Positions 48,991 through 58,521 of a stretch of 64,000 bases of DNA are shown one piece after another. The translations under genes were made by a program, and so were the position numbers. The notes below the pieces were generated by a model. That model worked only from the letters and a program-made list of their open reading frames with translations, was not told where the DNA came from and did no database searches. The stretch's first letter is position 1. Every line of letters starts with the position of its first letter. This DNA comes from Pseudomonas kitaguniensis (GTDB lineage Bacteria > Pseudomonadota > Gammaproteobacteria > Pseudomonadales > Pseudomonadaceae): contig NZ_VUAZ01000036.1 in NCBI RefSeq assembly GCF_009296165.1, positions 1 through 64,000 of the forward strand. Direction: 5' to 3'.

Positions 48991-49236
48991 TCATTTTTTT
49001 CGCAGCAGACCGTAAATCACCAGCAGCACGATGGCGCCGATCAGCGCACCGATAAAGCCTGCGCCTTGGCCTGCCTGGTAGATGCCCAGGGCCTGACCAC
49101 CGTAGGTGGCGACCAGGGAACCTGCGATACCCAGCAGGATGGTCATGATCCAGCCCATGCTGTCGTCGCCAGGCTTGAGGAAACGTGCGAGCAGACCGAC
49201 GATCAAGCCGATAAAGATGGTTCCGATGATACCCAT
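48991..49236 (-). CDS. GlsB/YeaQ/YmgE-family small membrane protein
   Basis: This 81-residue stress-response-associated membrane protein has three hydrophobic segments at about 1-17, 28-45 and 58-77 and the family pattern IGLIVGLLARFLKPGDDSMGW...GIAGSLVATYGGQALG. The ATG at 49236 (MGIIGTIF) is preferred to an upstream frame. Function is poorly known; transglycosylase-associated is the common name. Confidence 0.88.
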   Translation of the reverse strand: MGIIGTIFIGLIVGLLARFLKPGDDSMGWIMTILLGIAGSLVATYGGQALGIYQAGQGAGFIGALIGAIVLLVIYGLLRKK

Positions 49237-49342
49237 GGCATTTCCCTCTGATTGAATGTGAGTCATGAAAAAGCCTAGTAAGGCTTTACCATCCTGCAAT
49301 CAGAGAGACGACGGTGACCAATGGTTCCCGCCGTCGCACCGG

Positions 49343-50428
49343 TTATTGCTCGGCGATCAGCGCCTCAACCTTGAGGATCTGCGCCTCAAGGGTCGCGCGG
49401 TCCTTGCAACGCAGATTGGCGTGGCCGACTTTGCGCCCGGCCTTGAAGGCTTTGCCGTAGTGATGCAGATGGCAGTCATCAATCGCGATGACTTTTTCCA
49501 CCGGCGGCACAACCCCGATGAAGTTGAGCATGGCGCTCTCGCCGACCTTGGCCGTGGAACCCAATGGCAAGCCCGCCACCGCCCGCAGGTGGTTTTCGAA
49601 CTGGCTGCACTCGGCGCCTTCGGTGGTCCAGTGCCCGGAGTTGTGCACACGCGGGGCGATTTCGTTGGCCTTGAGGCCGCCGTCGACTTCAAAGAACTCG
49701 AACGCCATCACGCCGACGTAATCCAGCTGCTTGAGCACCCGGCTGGAGTAATCTTCGGCCAAGGCCTGCAACGGATGGTCGGTGCTCGCCACAGACAGCT
49801 TGAGAATGCCGCTGTCATGCGTGTTGTGCACCAACGGGTAGAAGCGGGTTTCGCCATCGCGCGCGCGCACCGCGATCAACGAGACTTCACCGGTGAATGG
49901 CACGAAGCCTTCCAGCAAGCAGGCCACGCTGCCCAGCTCGGCAAAAGTGCCGACCACATCGGCGGCGGTGCGCAGGACTTTTTGGCCCTTGCCGTCGTAA
50001 CCCAAGGTGCGGGTTTTCAGCACGGCGGGCAGGCCGATGCTGGCGACGGCGGCGTCCAGGTCTGCCTGGGACTGAATGTCGGCGAACGCCGGCGTCGGAA
50101 TGCCGAGGTCCTTGAACATGCTTTTCTCGAACCAACGGTCGCGAGCAATGCGCAAGGCTTCGGCGCTCGGGTACACCGGTACGAACTGCGACAGGAAAGC
50201 CACGGTTTCGGCCGGGACGCTTTCGAACTCGAAGGTCACCAGGTCGACTTCATCGGCCAATTGGCGCAAGTGGTCCGGGTCGCTGTAGTCAGCGCGCAAG
50301 TGTTCACCCAGGGCTGAGGCGCAAGCGTCCGGCGCGGGGTCCAGGAACGCGAAGTTCATCCCCAGCGGGGTACCCGCCAGGGCCAGCATACGGCCCAATT
50401 GGCCGCCACCGATTACACCGATTTTCAT
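49343..50428 (-). CDS. purK: 5-(carboxyamino)imidazole ribonucleotide synthase
   Basis: This 361-residue ATP-grasp enzyme carboxylates AIR to N5-CAIR in purine synthesis. It begins MKIGVIGGGQLGRMLALAG and contains KTRTLGYDGKGQ and the metal site FEFFEVDGGLKANEIAPRVHNSGH. The ATG at 50428 is used because the open frame upstream overlaps purE in another frame and has no similarity. It follows purE by 11 bases. Confidence 0.96.
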   Translation of the reverse strand: MKIGVIGGGQLGRMLALAGTPLGMNFAFLDPAPDACASALGEHLRADYSDPDHLRQLADEVDLVTFEFESVPAETVAFLSQFVPVYPSAEALRIARDRWFEKSMFKDLGIPTPAFADIQSQADLDAAVASIGLPAVLKTRTLGYDGKGQKVLRTAADVVGTFAELGSVACLLEGFVPFTGEVSLIAVRARDGETRFYPLVHNTHDSGILKLSVASTDHPLQALAEDYSSRVLKQLDYVGVMAFEFFEVDGGLKANEIAPRVHNSGHWTTEGAECSQFENHLRAVAGLPLGSTAKVGESAMLNFIGVVPPVEKVIAIDDCHLHHYGKAFKAGRKVGHANLRCKDRATLEAQILKVEALIAEQ

Positions 50429-50439
50429 CGTCAACACCC

Positions 50440-50931
50440 TCAGGCGATACGTGGGTCTGGGTTTTCCAGCACGCTGTCTGTCTGCTCGGCACGGAATTTC
50501 TTCAGCACCGCGTGAAACTGCGGGTGCTTGGCGCCCAGGATGCTGGCGGACAGCAGCGCTGCGTTGATCGCGCCCGCTTTGCCGATCGCCAGCGTGGCCA
50601 CCGGAATACCGGCCGGCATCTGCACGATGGACAACAGCGAATCCACGCCCGAGAGCATCGACGACTGCACCGGCACGCCCAGCACCGGCAAGTGAGTCTT
50701 GGCCGCACACATGCCTGGCAAGTGCGCTGCACCGCCGGCACCGGCGATGATCACCTCGATGCCACGCGATTCTGCTTCATCGGCATACTGGAACAGCAAA
50801 TCCGGGGTGCGGTGGGCAGAGACCACTTTCACTTCATACGGAATGCCGAGCTTTTCCAGCATATCGGCGGTGTGGCTAAGGGTGGACCAATCGGACTTGG
50901 AGCCCATGATCACGCCAACCAATGCACTCAT
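50440..50931 (-). CDS. purE: N5-carboxyaminoimidazole ribonucleotide mutase
   Basis: This 163-residue octameric enzyme converts N5-CAIR to CAIR. The substrate loop GSKSDW at the N-terminus, the catalytic SAHRTP and [11 protein letters not shown] are all present. It is followed by purK on the same strand, the usual purEK operon. A leader of about 110 bases carries a terminator-like hairpin before the start codon. Confidence 0.96.
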   Translation of the reverse strand: MSALVGVIMGSKSDWSTLSHTADMLEKLGIPYEVKVVSAHRTPDLLFQYADEAESRGIEVIIAGAGGAAHLPGMCAAKTHLPVLGVPVQSSMLSGVDSLLSIVQMPAGIPVATLAIGKAGAINAALLSASILGAKHPQFHAVLKKFRAEQTDSVLENPDPRIA

Positions 50932-50979
50932 CGTCGTGCCTCTTCTCTCTGGGCGCCCGCAGGCGCGTCAAAAAACAAC

Positions 50980-51007
50980 AAGCCACGCGGGAAATCCGGC
51001 GTGGCTT
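50980..51007 (-). promoter_or_regulatory. Terminator-like hairpin in the purE leader
   Basis: On the minus strand AAGCCACGC...GCGTGGCTT is followed by TTGTTGTTTTTTG (50969-50979 side). A -10 candidate TATACT lies upstream at 51050-51055 and a GGCCGGT/ACCGGCC stem at 51022-51038 between them. This layout suits transcription attenuation of purEK, or simply termination of hipA read-through. Confidence 0.5.
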
Positions 51008-51127
51008 GGTGTACGAATTAAGGCCGGTTGGACCGGCCGAAGGCCGCGCAGTATACCGTAATGCAGCAGATAAACAGCCCCTCGGATGACCATCTGTCTT
51101 GCGGCGCAAAGTGGCGGTTTTATTGAC

Positions 51128-52431
51128 TCAGGAGTCAGCGATGAGGTCGATGCGATGGGTCTTGGCAATGGCATCAATCATGGCGGATGAAACACCCGCT
51201 GCTGCCGCGATGACAGGCCATTGCGCCACCGCCTCATGCACCTCCCGGATGATCTGCCGGGCCTTGAGCCCCTTGATCTGACGCCCAACACTGAGCAGGT
51301 CATCCAGCACAAAGTTGTCGCGTTTGCCGTTAATGCTCATCTGATGGCTATTGACCCAGAAGTTTCCAGGCATATAGGACCATGTCACGTCGTAGGCAGG
51401 CGACAAGTACCAGGTGCCATCGGTATCCAGCAAAAAGCTGATGTTCTTGGTGTGATCGTCCTGATTTCGAGCAATCACATTGAACACCATCCGCCGAAAA
51501 AACTGCTCTGCCTCTCGGCGCCCCAACTTCAACACCCGGAACACGCTCAATGCCTCGGCGTATGAGTATTCCCCGGGTTTTTTATAGTCAGCATGATCCA
51601 GCGCGCACAACGTCGCGGTATGGATTTTTTCGCCTTCATCGGTGCGGTCAAATCGCCGGGTCATAAAATGGGCGCGCCACCCTCTTCAAGCAGGCGGCAT
51701 TCGGTCATTACCACCAAGGCTTGCCTGGCCATGAGGTGGTAGGCATATTCGATCCGGCCAAAGCCTTGGCTGTCGGCAAGCACGTCAGTGTTTTTGGCGA
51801 CGTCAAATTTGAGCAGCCAGTAGCTGTAGCCCTGCGGCGCTGTCACTTGCCCTGACCGGACGTGCCCTTGGTCGTTGATTGCGATGATTGCCTTCGCCCG
51901 CGCACCGCCTGCGCTGGTGCCGACCTGAATCAAGCGCTGCAAGGCGGCATCGTCGACAGTGGGATCATTCGACGTCAGCCGGTCCTCCAGGCTCTCGCGC
52001 CCCGCAAGGACCTCACCGGCCAACTGAACCAGCGCCTCGATCTCGATACTTTCGGCTTCGTTGGCCTCTGTTTTCATCGCTGGGCGGTACTCCAGCGCGC
52101 CCATCCCGCGATTGCCCTGATACAGCAACCGATCCACTGGCGTGAAGGCAAGCTTGTCGCGACCTTGCTGGGCTAACCAGGCGTCAATCAGCGCATTACC
52201 AAAGTCATCGGGAAGTGAGTCGGCAAAAATCGCAGGCAGTGCGTTATAGGTTTGCCGATTCAGGTTTGAGAACGCATAGGTGTAATCGGCACGGGCAGGC
52301 ATGTGGATGGGCGAGATTTCCAACCCGGTAGCCACGAACTCGGGAGAAAATTCGAACCCGCCAACCAGCGTTGCCTCGTCCCAATTGAGTGCCCCGACGT
52401 ACAGGCCCCATAGGTAAATTTGTGCGATCAC
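51128..52431 (-). CDS. HipA-like serine/threonine kinase, interrupted by one frameshift
   Basis: This is a type II toxin-like kinase of the HipA family. The N-terminal part includes WGLYVGALNWDEATLVGGFEFS and YQGNRGMGALEY; the C-terminal part has the catalytic NQDDHTKNISFLLD and the metal-binding LSPAYDVTWS. The two frames meet at 51676, where one G is missing (GGTGGCGCGCC for GGTGGCCGCGCC on the coding strand). Restoration gives 434 residues. The GTG at 52431 overlaps the stop of the antitoxin gene by four bases. HipA kinases inactivate GltX or other targets; here the target is unknown. Confidence 0.88.
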
Positions 52432-52808
52432 CAACCGGTGTCCTTCTTGATTGCATCGGGAGCGATAAGCTTTTTCTTGCCCGTTACCGAAGCTTCTGCG
52501 GATGGATTCTTGCGGGTGGTGTAAGCGCGCTGGCGTTTTTTCCCGGCCATCTTCGCCATCTGAATCGGGCTGGAACGTACCTCCTCGACAAGAGAGCTCA
52601 ACCGGTCCAATTCGCCGATCACGCGTAACACCGAAATCAGGTTAAGCAAGGTGCCCTTGCCCGCCATCAGTTGACGTAGCGTCGTGCGGGAAATACCCGC
52701 CTCTTCGGCGACGGTTTCCTGATTGATGTTCTTTTTCACCCTCAAGGTTTCAAGGCGCGAGCCAATCGCTTGCGCGATGGCCTGCTCACTCATCGTAGTC
52801 ATTCGCAT
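52428..52808 (-). CDS. HipB-like XRE antitoxin
   Basis: This 126-residue protein has a helix-turn-helix (about 20-70, with LETLRVKKNINQETVAEEAGISRTTLRQLMAGKG) and a basic C-terminal tail (KRQRAYTTRKNP, TGKKKLIA) longer than in E. coli HipB. It sits upstream of and overlaps the HipA-like gene, so it is the likely antitoxin and autoregulator. The ATG at 52808 is preferred because AGGAA lies about 11 bases before it; other in-frame starts exist at 52802, 52793 and upstream. Confidence 0.85.
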   Translation of the reverse strand: MRMTTMSEQAIAQAIGSRLETLRVKKNINQETVAEEAGISRTTLRQLMAGKGTLLNLISVLRVIGELDRLSSLVEEVRSSPIQMAKMAGKKRQRAYTTRKNPSAEASVTGKKKLIAPDAIKKDTGW

Positions 52809-52850
52809 GTTGTCCAGCTTCCTGATCGATAGGTGAACTTGCATTCAGTA

Positions 52851-52957
52851 TTGATCAGTATCCCAGCCAATAATCCGGCGACAAACCAATTGCGATAAAG
52901 CCAGATTTTTTGGATAGAAACATGATCAAAATATGACTATAGATGGTTTATTGATCA
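52851..52957. promoter_or_regulatory. AT-rich hipB promoter region with repeated TGATCA
   Basis: TTGATCA (52851-52857), ATGATCA (52922-52928) and TTGATCA (52951-52957) occur in the AT-rich gap between hipB and the LysR gene. They are candidates for HipB operators. Confidence 0.35.
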
Positions 52958-52972
52958 GAAAACTAACCAATT

Positions 52973-53911
52973 TTATAACTGCCCGGTACCACCGCGCTCA
53001 GCCACCGGGTTTTGCGCTGCGCCGCCTTCCAGCTTGCGCCACAGTAAGCGCACGTTTGCCTTGCGCACCAACGCGCAGCGGTACAGGCGAATCTCCAGTG
53101 GCACATGCCATTGCGGGCCGCCGCACACCACCAACTCGCCGCGTGCCAATTCGGCGCGCACACTCAGTTGCGGCACCCAGGCGATGCCCAACCCTTCCAA
53201 CGCCATGCTTTTCAGGCTGTCGGCCATCGCGGTTTCGTACACCGTGGTAAAGCGCAGGGCGCGCTGGCGCAGCAGCAAGTTCACCGACCGCCCAAGGAAG
53301 GCGCCGGCGCTGTAGGCCAATAACGGCACGCTGCCCTCGCCTTCCAGGTCGAACAATGGCTTGCCATCGGCATCAGCAGCGCACACCGGCAGCATTTCGG
53401 TATTGCCCAGGTGCAGTGACGGGAATATCTCCGGGTCCATTTGCAATGCGGCGTCCGGGTCGTAGAACGCCAGCATCAAGTCACAGCCGCCTTCGCGCAG
53501 GGCGTGCACCGCGTCGCCGACGTTGGTGGCGACCAGCCGCGTGGCGATGTTCAAGCCTTCGTTGCGCAATTGCGCGATCCAGCGCGGGAAAAAGCCCAAC
53601 GCCAGGGAATGCGCGGCCGCCACTTGCATGACTTCGCCCTGCCCGCTTTCCAGATGGTGCAAATGGCGCAGCACTTCACCGAGCTGTTCAACCACTGTTC
53701 GCGCGGTCACCAGAAACAACTGCCCGGCGGCCGTCAGCTCAACCGGTGTGCGCGAGCGGTTCACCAGCGTCAGGCCCAGCGCGGCTTCAAGGCTGCGGAT
53801 ACGTCGGCTGAAGGCCGGCTGAGTGACAAAGCGTCGCTCTGCGGCCTGGGAAAAACTGCGCGTCGCCGCCAGGGCGCTGAAGTCTTCCAGCCATTTGCTC
53901 TCAAGGTTCAT
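52973..53911 (-). CDS. LysR-family transcriptional regulator
   Basis: This 312-residue regulator has an N-terminal helix-turn-helix (about 1-60, SKWLEDFSALAATRSFSQAAERRFVTQPAFSRRIRSLE) and a periplasmic-binding-protein-like effector domain. It is divergent from aspA, a common arrangement for a LysR protein and its target, so it may control aspartase. This is inference. The ATG at 53911 (MNLESKWLEDF) is chosen over an upstream extended frame. The promoter-proximal gap to aspA is about 180 bases. Confidence 0.88.
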   Translation of the reverse strand: MNLESKWLEDFSALAATRSFSQAAERRFVTQPAFSRRIRSLEAALGLTLVNRSRTPVELTAAGQLFLVTARTVVEQLGEVLRHLHHLESGQGEVMQVAAAHSLALGFFPRWIAQLRNEGLNIATRLVATNVGDAVHALREGGCDLMLAFYDPDAALQMDPEIFPSLHLGNTEMLPVCAADADGKPLFDLEGEGSVPLLAYSAGAFLGRSVNLLLRQRALRFTTVYETAMADSLKSMALEGLGIAWVPQLSVRAELARGELVVCGGPQWHVPLEIRLYRCALVRKANVRLLWRKLEGGAAQNPVAERGGTGQL

Positions 53912-54093
53912 TACTGCCTCCCGTGGGCACGCACCAATTTGGTACACACGCCCGCCATGATAACCGGGTCACACCTACATTATGCCGTTTGTGCATAGGC
54001 CAGTGCTGAACAGCATTGGCCCAAAACTTCCCACAAGCCTAGCATTCGCAGCGTTCCGGCCAGTTCCGGGTCCTTATCGAGATGATTTCCGTC

Positions 54094-55517
<1,424 letters not shown>

Positions 55518-55571
55518 GCGTTTGTTGCACCGCTCACCAGGTTGAGGGACTAGACACCTCTCACCTTTTGA

Positions 55572-55606
55572 GGGCCTGAAGGCTCACTCTTCAGGCCCTT
55601 TTTTTT
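55572..55606 (+). terminator. Terminator after aspA
   Basis: GGGCCTGAA pairs with TTCAGGCCC, followed by eight T residues. Confidence 0.9.
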
Positions 55607-55705
55607 GCCTCAGGGTTGTGAAATGAAGCCTATAAAAAATCCAATATCGCAGCGTAAACCCTCCTTGCCCCCAATAGCTTGGCTGAAACCTTTAATCGCC
55701 CCGTG

Positions 55706-55909
55706 CAGACGGATCCCGCTTGCGTAGGTATAGTGCCGACCCTCTTCGCGTCTGTGGCCGTCGGTAACGAGGCCCGGGTAACCGCGAAAGCGCATGAATA
55801 ACAACACCCGCAAAAGGATTGGGGTCGAACCGTCGCGCACTGCCTGGTGCTATGCGAAGGGTTGAACCGTCCTGCGTTTGCCATTAGAAAAATCAGCGAG
55901 GAACACTCC
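55706..55909 (+). promoter_or_regulatory. Leader of the alanine/sodium symporter gene
   Basis: It carries a possible extended -10 TATAGT (55729-55734), a CAGACG/CGTCTG stem (55706-55711 with 55749-55754), a CCGAC/GTCGG pairing across it (55736-55740 with 55760-55764), and a direct repeat GGGTYGAACCGTC at 55822-55834 and 55859-55871. It does not match a glycine riboswitch, the usual RNA found before such genes. No known motif recognised. Confidence 0.4.
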
Positions 55910-57361
55910 ATGCTCGAAGTCATCAACGACTTCCTCTCAGGGAAAGTACTGATCGTGCTCATTGTAGGGCTCGGCGGTTATTTCACGATCCGTTCGCGTT
56001 TCGTGCAGTTGCGTCACTTTTTCCACATGTTCTCGGTATTTCGCGACAGCCTGAAGAGCAGCTCCGGTCAACTCAGCTCGTTCCAGGCGCTGATGCTCAG
56101 CCTGGCCGGCCGCGTAGGTGCCGGTAATATCGCAGGTGTCGGCATTGCCGTGACCCTGGGTGGCCCCGGCGCCGTGTTCTGGATGTGGGTCACCGCGCTG
56201 GTGGGCATGTCTTCGAGCTTTATCGAATGCTCACTCGGCCAACTGTACAAACGTACCGACGCAGACGGCGCCTACCGTGGCGGCCCGGCTTACTACATTC
56301 AGCACGGCCTGCAAAAACGCTGGCTGGGCATGGTCATGGCATTCCTGTTGCTGGTGACCTTCGGGTTTGCCTTCAACGGCCTGCAAGCCCACGCCGTGAC
56401 CCACTCGCTGAACAACGCTTTCGGCCTGGACACCACCTACACTGGCTTGGCGCTGGCGGTGTTGCTGGGCCTGGTGTTCATCGGCGGGATCAAGCGCATT
56501 GCCTCGATCGCCGACTTGCTGGTGCCGGTCAAGACCCTGGTTTACATCGCCGTGACCCTGTACGTGATCGTGCTGCAATTTGACCACGTACCGGCCATGC
56601 TCGCGACCATCGTCAGGAGTGCTTTTGGCCTCGACCAAGCCTTCGGTGGCCTGGTGGGCAGCGCCATCATCATGGGCGTAAAGCGCGGCGTGTTCGCCAA
56701 CGAAGCCGGTTTGGGCAGCGCACCTAACGTGGCAGCGGTGGCTTCGGTAGAGCACCCGATCGCCCAAGGCGTGGTGCAAGCGTTCAGCGTGTTCCTCGAC
56801 ACCTTCGTAATCTGCACCTGCACTGCGTTGCTGATCCTGCTCTCCGGCTTCTATACCCCGGGCTTTGAAGGCGACGGCATTGCCCTGACCCAGAACTCCC
56901 TGGCGGCGGTGGTAGGTGACTGGGGCCGGATGTTCATCTCGGTGGCCCTGGCGTTGTTCGTGTTTACCTCGATCATGTACAACTACTACCTCGGCGAGAG
57001 CAACCTGCGCTTTCTGGTCGGCAACAACCGCAAGGTGCTGATGGGCTATCGCGCGCTGGTACTGGTGTTGATTTTCTGGGGTTCGATCGAGAACCTGGGC
57101 ACCGTGTTTGCCTTCGCCGACATCACCATGACCTTGCTCGCGTTCGTTAACCTGTTCGCCCTGGCGTTCCTGTTCAAGATCGCCATGCGCGTACTGGACG
57201 ACTACGACAACCAGCGCGCTGCGGGCATCAAGACGCCGGTGTTCGATTCCAGCCAGTTCCCTGACCTGGACCTGGACCGTACCGCGTGGCCAGCTAACCC
57301 GGCAAAGCCGCAAACCGGCACCCAAGCGTCGGCTGAATCGGTCGCTCCAGCGCAACGCTGA
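55910..57361 (+). CDS. Alanine or glycine:sodium symporter (AGCS family)
   Basis: This 483-residue multi-helix membrane protein is of the AGCS family. Signatures include GAGNIAGVGIAVTLGGPGAVFWMW, SAIIMGVKRGVFANEAGLGSAPNVAA and FVFTSIMYNYYLGESN. The ATG at 55910 (MLEVINDFLSG) is used because the upstream frame overlaps the structured leader. Substrate choice between alanine, glycine and similar amino acids cannot be read from sequence. Placement between aspA and an asparaginase suits amino-acid catabolism. Confidence 0.9.
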   Translation: MLEVINDFLSGKVLIVLIVGLGGYFTIRSRFVQLRHFFHMFSVFRDSLKSSSGQLSSFQALMLSLAGRVGAGNIAGVGIAVTLGGPGAVFWMWVTALVGMSSSFIECSLGQLYKRTDADGAYRGGPAYYIQHGLQKRWLGMVMAFLLLVTFGFAFNGLQAHAVTHSLNNAFGLDTTYTGLALAVLLGLVFIGGIKRIASIADLLVPVKTLVYIAVTLYVIVLQFDHVPAMLATIVRSAFGLDQAFGGLVGSAIIMGVKRGVFANEAGLGSAPNVAAVASVEHPIAQGVVQAFSVFLDTFVICTCTALLILLSGFYTPGFEGDGIALTQNSLAAVVGDWGRMFISVALALFVFTSIMYNYYLGESNLRFLVGNNRKVLMGYRALVLVLIFWGSIENLGTVFAFADITMTLLAFVNLFALAFLFKIAMRVLDDYDNQRAAGIKTPVFDSSQFPDLDLDRTAWPANPAKPQTGTQASAESVAPAQR

Positions 57362-57444
57362 GCGCAGTAAGCCTAGATAGATGACACGCCGCCCGGCCTT
57401 GGGCATGCTCTGGGCCCGGCGGCGTTTTTCGTTCAGGAGATTGT

Positions 57445-58428
57445 ATGCAACCAGCTAATAACGTCATGGTGCTGTACACAGGCGGCACCATCGGCATGCA
57501 GGCCAGCGCCAACGGCCTGGCGCCTGCGTCGGGTTTCGAAGCGCGCATGCGCGAACAGCTTGCCACGCTGCCAGTACCCGCTTGGCGCTTTCGGGAAATG
57601 GCGCCACTGATCGACAGCGCCAACATGACGCCCGCTTACTGGCAGCGCCTGCGGGTTGCCGTGATCGAGGCCGTGGACGCGGGGTGCGACGCGGTGTTGA
57701 TCCTGCACGGCACCGACACCCTGGCCTACAGCGCGGCGGCCATGAGCTTTCAACTGCTCGGCCTGCCGGCGCCGGTGCTGTTCACCGGCTCCATGTTGCC
57801 CGCCGGCGTGCCCGACAGCGATGCCTGGGAAAACGTCAGCGGCGCGCTGCAAGCATTGGGCGAAGGCCAGCCATCGGGCGTGCAGCTGTACTTCCACGGC
57901 GCGCTGATGGCGCCGACGCGTTGCGCGAAAATCCGCAGTTTTGGTCGCCATCCATTCGCGGCGCTGCAGCGCAATAGCGGCGCGGCCAAGGCCGACTCAC
58001 TTCCCGCCGCCCTGGATTACCGCCAGCCCAAGGCCTTGGCCAACGTCGGCGTGTTGCCGCTGGTGCCTGGCATCGCCGCCGGGCTGTTGGATGCGCTGAT
58101 CGACAGCGGCATTCAGGCGCTGGTCCTCGAATGTTTTGGCAGCGGCACGGGGCCAAGCGACAACCCTGAGTTTCTCGCCGGCCTGCAGCGCGCTCGAGAT
58201 AAAGGGATTGTGGTGGTGGCAATCACTCAATGCCATGAAGGCGGCGTGGAACTGGATGTGTACGAAGCCGGCAGCCGTTTGAGCGGCGTGGGCGTGTTGT
58301 CCGGTGGCGGCATGACCCGCGAGGCGGCGTTCGGCAAGCTCCACGCGTTGATCGGCGCAGGTCTTGCGACGGACGAAATCCGCCGCTTGGTAGAGCTGGA
58401 CCTGGGTACGCAATCGCACCCTAGATAA
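57445..58428 (+). CDS. ansA: Asparaginase family protein
   Basis: This 327-residue enzyme is of the bacterial asparaginase type that hydrolyses L-asparagine to aspartate and ammonia. The first catalytic motif YTGGTIG (Thr12, Thr15) and the second HGTDTLAYSAAAMSF are intact. No signal peptide is visible, so it is probably cytoplasmic, type I. It lies 84 bases after the symporter gene, with aspA upstream, giving an asparagine to aspartate to fumarate route. Confidence 0.9.
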   Translation: MQPANNVMVLYTGGTIGMQASANGLAPASGFEARMREQLATLPVPAWRFREMAPLIDSANMTPAYWQRLRVAVIEAVDAGCDAVLILHGTDTLAYSAAAMSFQLLGLPAPVLFTGSMLPAGVPDSDAWENVSGALQALGEGQPSGVQLYFHGALMAPTRCAKIRSFGRHPFAALQRNSGAAKADSLPAALDYRQPKALANVGVLPLVPGIAAGLLDALIDSGIQALVLECFGSGTGPSDNPEFLAGLQRARDKGIVVVAITQCHEGGVELDVYEAGSRLSGVGVLSGGGMTREAAFGKLHALIGAGLATDEIRRLVELDLGTQSHPR

Positions 58429-58521
58429 GTACCTCCCTCCCCGTCTTGCTGCTTTCTAGCATGGAAACCCCGAGCGTTAACCTCGGGTTGTTCCCATCAA
58501 ACGGCAAGACAGGGATGCACC

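Noticed and set aside
51128..52434. HipA as a naturally split two-subunit toxin (HipS/HipT-like)
   Set aside because: The break falls inside the kinase domain rather than at a domain border, and restoring one base of a CC pair joins the halves perfectly.
55518..55909. Glycine riboswitch before the AGCS symporter
   Set aside because: The expected conserved glycine-aptamer segments were not found on either strand, so I left it as an unassigned leader.
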